In this document: positions 58,339-64,000 of the stretch, piece by piece
Layout: each line of letters opens with the position of its first letter
Position numbering within the stretch: the first letter of the stretch is position 1
DNA from: Pterois miles
Lineage: Eukaryota; Chordata; Actinopteri; Perciformes; Scorpaenidae
Assembly: GCA_947000775.1 (NCBI GenBank)
Contig: CAMQGK010000327.1
Span: 620,001 to 684,000 of the forward strand
Length of the DNA stretch: 64,000 nt
Direction of reading: 5' to 3'
Notes under the pieces: model-generated
What the model was told of the DNA's origin: nothing
The model's input: the letters and a program-made list of their open reading frames with translations, nothing else
Database searches by the model: none
Made by a program: the position numbers and the translations under genes

Positions 58339-58678
58339 AGCAGCTGTCAGTCACTCACAAACTCCGGGCAAACGGTCAAACTAGGCAGCGTTGATCAAAT
58401 ATGTATCAATATTCTGTCACTGTAATGCCTTTTATGTATATATGATACATATACATATGAGAAAGTGTGCTCTAGCTGGTGGGCGGTGCTTGGTATTTCC
58501 TTGACTGAAGTCAGAATGGTGGGTAGGTCACAAACTTTCTCATTTTATAGCTAAACAGTAACTAAAAGATGTTCCTGAAAACACTTGAGGTGAGAAATAG
58601 TCATTAGTGACAGAATATTGATTCATATTTGATCAGCGCTGCCTAGTTTGACCAGAGTTTGAGTCATTGACAGCTGCT
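58339..58678. repeat. Foldback (hairpin) repeat
   Basis: The left arm 58,339-58,423 ('aaactaggcagcgttgatca', 'tcaatattctgtcact') is the near-perfect inverse of the right arm 58,601-58,678 ('agtgacagaatattga', 'tgatcagcgctgcctagttt'). A second inverse pair (atgagaaagt / actttctcat) lies in the loop. It is probably the core of a foldback-type element reaching from about 58,250 to 58,760. Confidence 0.8.
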
Positions 58679-59639
58679 CAGAGACGGCAGGCTCCAGCTC
58701 TGCTCTGATTGGTTGTTTTCCTCCGGTCTGTGAAATCTTGCAGATGCCATTAGGAGCACCGGAGGACACAGAAGCACATGATTTTTTTTTTCAGATTACC
58801 TGCCTCGTGCACTTCTGTCAGGATATTTGCTCCAACCAACGCCCCCCAGCAGACTTTTAAACTACATTTCTGTGTGCAAGTGTGGCTCAAACATTCATAG
58901 ACTACAATATAAATGTGTTTAATTACATGCTGGAATATTCTCATCATGAAAAGCCCATAAATATCACTTGATTACCAGAATGGATAATTGCATTAGTGGA
59001 ATAAATCCAATTCATGTCACACTGCAATCACAACACACACTGTCTTCAGTGGAGTGACGCAACTCTGTGTTCTCATTCAGAATGAATGAACATATAATTT
59101 TAGCACCTGAGGGATGAGGAGAAGAGAGAGGAAGAGAGGGGAGGCAATACTGAAAATGAAATTTTGCAAGTTTAGGAGTGATGAAGAGTTTTCTTCACCT
59201 CTCACCTCCTCCCCCCGTCATGTTTTTTTTTTTTTTCTTTCTCATCTTTTTCGTATCCATGATGCAACAGACGGCAACGGCTGCTTTACTTGGAGATTCA
59301 TTGAGTCATCAGAAAAAAAAAAAATAATAATAACGGCTGATGAAGGAGGTGATGAAGGTTCCTCTCTCTCTCTTGTTTCACTTTCCCTCCCGTCTCCACC
59401 TCCTGAAGGATCAAAGACGCAATGTTGCATTAATGGTATGTCACTTGCTGACTCGTGTCTTGCCATCCCAGAAACACTTGCGTGTCTGGCTCAGAGTCAG
59501 GCTGCTGCTTCACGGAGTCAAATGTTCGAAGCTTTTGTCTCTTAGATTCTAAATCCCACAGAGCTTGAAGAGGTATACGGCTGGCTGAGGTCCGCTGTGT
59601 TTTTCTGCAGGGGCAAACAGATGGATAAATAGAATAGAA

Positions 59640-59675
59640 ATATATATGAAAATAAATGGATGGATAGATAGGCCT
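59640..59675. repeat. Degenerate GGATA/GATG simple repeat
   Basis: 'aaatggatggatagatagg' type sequence; short and impure. Confidence 0.5.
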
Positions 59676-60454
59676 AGATGAGTAGCTTGATTTATCCTTG
59701 TCTCCTAATGTTCACATTGAAGTAATTTGCATTAGCACATATGTTTATTTTTTTTTTAGAATATGTTGAATTTAATTAATTAGGTTTTTAATCAACATAA
59801 TGAGGACACTTTTCAACTGATCATATCTGCAAATTGTTCACTGTCAACATATTTGATTTGTTTTCACTACAACATCTGTTCCTGGAAACTAAAGTGTGAT
59901 TAACAGTTTTGTGGGCATGTGTAGATGACTCAAAGCACTCTGTTAAAGTCAGGGGAATATTGTTCTCTTGGTTAAAGATGCTCTATATGATATCCAGAGT
60001 AATGTTTTAGCAGCAAATTATATATATGGTGGAGTAATGTCTACCTGAGTAGAGAATGAAGTCTCTTTCCCTCTGTTTGTTTTGTGATACAAGCTTCTCC
60101 AAGCTTTGTTGACATAGCCGGCCGGCCACGCGTTCTTTTAGTTCGTGTGTGCGAGCGTGCCCCACTGGCTAACTCACAGCCGCCGCTCTGCGCTGCCGTC
60201 ATACGGCGGTTTCAGCTGATTACGCCCTTCTGACCGACACCGTCGTCGTGGACGTGTAGCATCCATCCTCCAGTTCTCCCATCCAGATAAACGCTGTTAT
60301 CTCTGTTGGCACTTTCTGTGTTGTTTGCACTGTTTAGCGTTGTTAGCACCATTAGCTGTGTGCTGCGGCTCACCCGTCGCCATGTTGAGAGCCAACAGAA
60401 ATGCTCCCAATCCCGTATTTACCACCTTTAAGTATTGAACGAGGCTAAGAGTAT

Positions 60455-60840
60455 GCTAGCAGCTTTGTGACCATTATCTTAATTTAGCATGTTAGCATGC
60501 TAACATTAATTAACACTAAGTGCAGCTGAGGCAGATGGGAATGTCAGTTTTAAGCCAGAGGCATTTAATATGCAATTCAGCTGATGGCTGCCTCGTATCC
60601 TGGACACGTATCCTGCGTCCGTTTGGAGCGTTGGTTGTGCACATCCTCAGAAGTGAACGCTAGGCATCTGCAAGATGCAATATGCACATGAACGGTAAGC
60701 TGATGATGGTGCTAGATGAGAGGTTAAGGGATCATTATCATTAAAACGATTCATCCTGTGGGGAACATGAATGTGTGTGTTTTAATGGCAATTCATCCAT
60801 AAGTTGTTGAGATATTTCGGTCTGGACCAAAGTAATGGGG
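60455..60840 (-). repeat. Dispersed repeat, copy 2 (partner of 1,411-1,805)
   Basis: It is the reverse complement of the block near the left end, with 'gatggtgctagatgagaggt' and 'agcatgttagcatgctaac' in mirrored order. Confidence 0.65.
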
Positions 60841-61674
60841 AGAGTAGCCACCCTGCTAGCACTGCTTATAAAAAGTCCACGAAAGCACAAGATGGGACAT
60901 TTTGACATATTTAAACCACATTCGTTTCCCAGCCAATAATTTTAGTAGACGAGTAACAGTTTGGATGCAGGATGCAGTCCTGATTTTCCAGTTGTCCTCT
61001 TTGTACACCCAACTACTGTCACACATTCTGGATTAGAGAAAAATTGCCAGTGAATGTAATCCGTGCAGCAATTTCACCTCCTTCAAAGCGACATTTTGCA
61101 AAGATAATAAGTATCACAGTATGTGAACGCATATTTCAGAAGACAGGGATGCAGGTTTAAACTACCCAAAAAACGCACGGCCAGTAGATCAAACAGACAT
61201 AAAAGCCCAGATTTGTCTTCAGTCTGTCAACACTTAATTGGGTAAAAGATAAAAAGTGTTTTCCATCATATTCTTACTTCATTCATTAATGAATGCCAGT
61301 GTGAGTGACTGAACACAAAGCTAACGTCGTACATTTGGGAGCAGTGTGTCAGGACTTGACTGCATCTGTTGTTGAATATGATTATCAGCGGATGGACAGT
61401 GATGATTTACTTTAGCCGGCTCAGATTTACAGAGTTCATGAGTGTGTAAAGGTGCCTCTGTTCTTCTTACCTGTCCTGTCAAACCAGTCTCAGCTGTCAT
61501 GTAGACTCGGTGACGTCACACGCTCCTAGTAAGACTATGCAAACACACGAGGATGTGTGAGGACTTGCCTTGATGTCTGAAAACAGAAACAGAAACTGAA
61601 GTGCACACGCACATGCACACGCGCACACAGACAGATGCACACTTGCACAAACACCACACTGTACATTTATCCTC

Positions 61675-61960
61675 ATTTACTCCTCCTGCCTCCCCTCCTA
61701 CTCTCCTTCTCCCCTCACTAATCCTTTTTCAGTCAGCGTTCTCTGCGGGCCGATTTTCTCTCCCCTTCCATCCTTCTCTCTCCGTCCTCCCCATTCTTTC
61801 CATTTTTCACTTCTCCCTTGTTTATTCCCCCTGCCTTGTTCCCTTTTCTTCCCAATCCCTGCCTGCCTCTTGTCTTTTCTCCCTCCACCTGCTCTCATTC
61901 CTCTCCCCGGATCATTTTCTCCTTCTCCTCCTGTCTCCTAGTGTATCGCTGCAGACTCTT
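61675..61960 (+). repeat. Pyrimidine-rich tract
   Basis: C/T-rich stretch ('ctccttctcccctcactaat' and similar). The 127-codon ORF across it is a composition artefact. Confidence 0.6.
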
Positions 61961-63008
61961 GTAGTCAATTATCCCTTCTGTTAATGAGCAGATAAATCTA
62001 ATTGCTCTCTCCTTCAGTGCCTGATGGCGTTTCTCTACTCTGCCTTTCTAAGCCCGCAGGACGCGCATCATTCTCTCCCTCCATTTTTCAACCCTCTCCT
62101 CCGTTGCTGTTTTTCATCTTCTCCCGTGGCTTCCTGGGCCACAAGGATCTGCAGTGGTCTTCCTGTTGGTTTACTTCCTGCACCTCTCATGTCATCCCGG
62201 TTTGTTTTCATCCCGCTGCCCTGAGCTTGTCTTTCACCTCACCTCAGCTGACTATTCACCTTCACCTCGACTCCACATCTGCTCACTTTATCACTTCTCT
62301 TCTTCTCTCCGCTTCAGTGTGATCGGTAGTAAACGAGGGATGATGGGCTGTGAAGGGCTGGTGGCTGTGGGGATTGATAGCGACAGAGGGCACCGATGGT
62401 TTAACCTCACCGCTCATGGGTTCAGCTGACAATCTTTCCACTATCGATAGATATTTAATTATGAATGCTAGAGTTGGAAATATTAGTTTAATTAAGGAAT
62501 TATTTGATTGGCAGAAAATGAATTAGCTGCAATTTTGATAGTTTGTAAATAAAGTTATTTTTAGATATTGAAAATAAAAACTTCTCAAATGTGATTATTT
62601 ACTGTTTTTTTTTTTTTTTAGTCTAATATGATTTTAGACTTTTGGTTGGATAAAAAAGCAATAAGAAGATGCAGCCTTGGTAAACTGTAAAAGGCATTTG
62701 TCTCTATTTCCAACATTTTATAGACTAAATAAGTAGAAAATACTCAATAATTAATCAATAAAGAAATAATCATTGGTTGCAGCTCTTAAGACAATCTGCC
62801 TTTAAGAGACTTCTGATTCAGACATGTGGCCACCTGAAGTTGGTACTTTTTATATATAAAACAGCTGGGTGAAGAAAATAAGTTAGCAAGAAATGTTAAC
62901 AATGGTTTCATAATTTATTTTGGTGGGCAAGTCTAAAATGGCGAATCTAAATTTACATACACACTGTATATCTATCTGGACTGTCAGAGTTAACATGATA
63001 ATAACATA

Positions 63009-63552
63009 TTAACACAAGTTCGTTTTAATACCGCTAATTTTTTAAAGGCAGTAATGTAACTTGTGATTGTTATGCTCCTGATTTTTCAAAGGGGTCCCTT
63101 GACCTCTGACCTCCAGATATGTGAATGTAAATGGGTTCTCTGGGTACCACCAGTCTCCCCTTTACAGACATGCCCACTTTATGATAATCACATGCAGTTT
63201 GGATCAAGTCATAGTCAAGTCAGCACACTGACACTCTGACAGCTGTTGTTGCCTGTTGGGCTGCAGTTTGCCAGGTTATGATTTGAGCATATTTTTTTAT
63301 TTCAATGTCAGTACCTGTGAGGGTTTCTGGACAACATCTGTCATTGTTTTATGTTGTTTATTGATTTCCAATAATAAATATATACATACATTACAAAGCA
63401 GCATATTTGCCCAATACTATGTTGATAAGAGTATTAAATACTTGGCAAATCTCCCTTGAAGGTACATTTTGAACAGATAAAAAATGTGTGATTAATATGT
63501 GATTAACTATTGACCATCATTTCTATGACTATCATCAGTTGATCAGCAGCCC
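63009..63552 (+). mobile_element. GGGCTGTC-terminus transposon, copy D
   Basis: It contains 'caaaggggtcccttgacctc', 'ccagtctcccctttacagac', 'acctgtgagggtttctggac' and 'aaggtacattttgaacagat', and ends in a diverged AT block with 'cagccct'. It is in the same orientation as copies A and C and lacks a deeper 5' part. Confidence 0.75.
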
Positions 63553-64000
63553 TCATATATACATAAATTTTTTCTTTCTGAGGAAAAACTCATGAAGACC
63601 TTGTATGATAGACAGAACCTCAGCTGTACAGGGTTATTTTCATTTTGAGGATTTAGTCCTCTTTGGTGCTTCTTTCCTTTAGTAATCGGTTTCTCCTTGA
63701 ATAAAAATAGCCATTCAGTAAGTTCTCTTCAGTTAGTGACCTTGTATTAAATCAATCTGCTTTTTTCATAAATTAGTGCTTATTTTCACAATACTAGTAA
63801 AAAAAAAAAAACCCTGGATGTGGTAAAGTCAGCAGCACTGATCCTTGAGCTCACTTTAATGATGTGCATGAGCTTCATTTTATAGCTTCATTCTCTCTGT
63901 GCAGTGAGCAGCGCACCTCCCGCCACTGTCACACTAGGATGAAAACTGATGTGTCAACAGTCCATAATGTATGTGAACTGTTGGCAGAGGAGGTGTCTTA

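Noticed and set aside
59114..59545. A 143-codon ORF
   Set aside because: It spans purine-rich and poly(T) low-complexity sequence, with no domain and no consistent splice framing.
61601..61984. A 127-codon Leu/Ser/Pro-rich ORF
   Set aside because: It is a translation of a pyrimidine-rich tract.

Overview
This window is vertebrate nuclear DNA, almost certainly from a ray-finned (probably percomorph) fish. The genes have GT-AG introns, the intergenic DNA is AT-rich with many microsatellites, and the interspersed repeats are of types common in spiny-rayed fishes: tRNA-derived SINEs, TTAA-flanked and hAT-type miniature transposons, and L2-like LINE tails. No prokaryotic-style operon, CRISPR array or phage module is present.

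Left part (1-7,050): the last coding exon of a Rab GTPase of the RAB39/RAB42 group (best fit rab42, plus strand) faces a complete minus-strand taf12 gene, and the two converge tail to tail. taf12 encodes a histone-fold subunit of TFIID and SAGA. Its five coding exons join to an ORF of 131 codons, the same length as the short human TAF12 form. Human TAF12 and RAB42 are also neighbours (1p35.3), which supports both names.

Middle (8,700-21,350): a seven-exon plus-strand gene for a 297-residue type I membrane protein with a signal peptide, two Ig-like domains, one transmembrane helix and a short tail. Every junction keeps the reading frame. I cannot assign an orthologue; it looks like the ALCAM/MCAM/BCAM adhesion group.

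Right part (25,250-64,000): a CpG-rich promoter with CCAAT and TATA motifs and one first coding exon (25,705-25,777) that encodes a signal peptide and splices in phase 1. No further exon was recognised in the remaining 38 kb, so this is most simply a very long first intron. It is full of transposon copies, several nested in each other with readable target-site duplications, plus microsatellites, purine-rich tracts and a few AT-rich homeodomain-like motif clusters that may be enhancers.

I did not find a previously undescribed multi-gene system. The most useful leads are the unassigned Ig receptor, the unidentified secreted or membrane gene with the huge first intron, an unusual Rab C-terminus, and the nested transposons whose insertion sites can be read directly.
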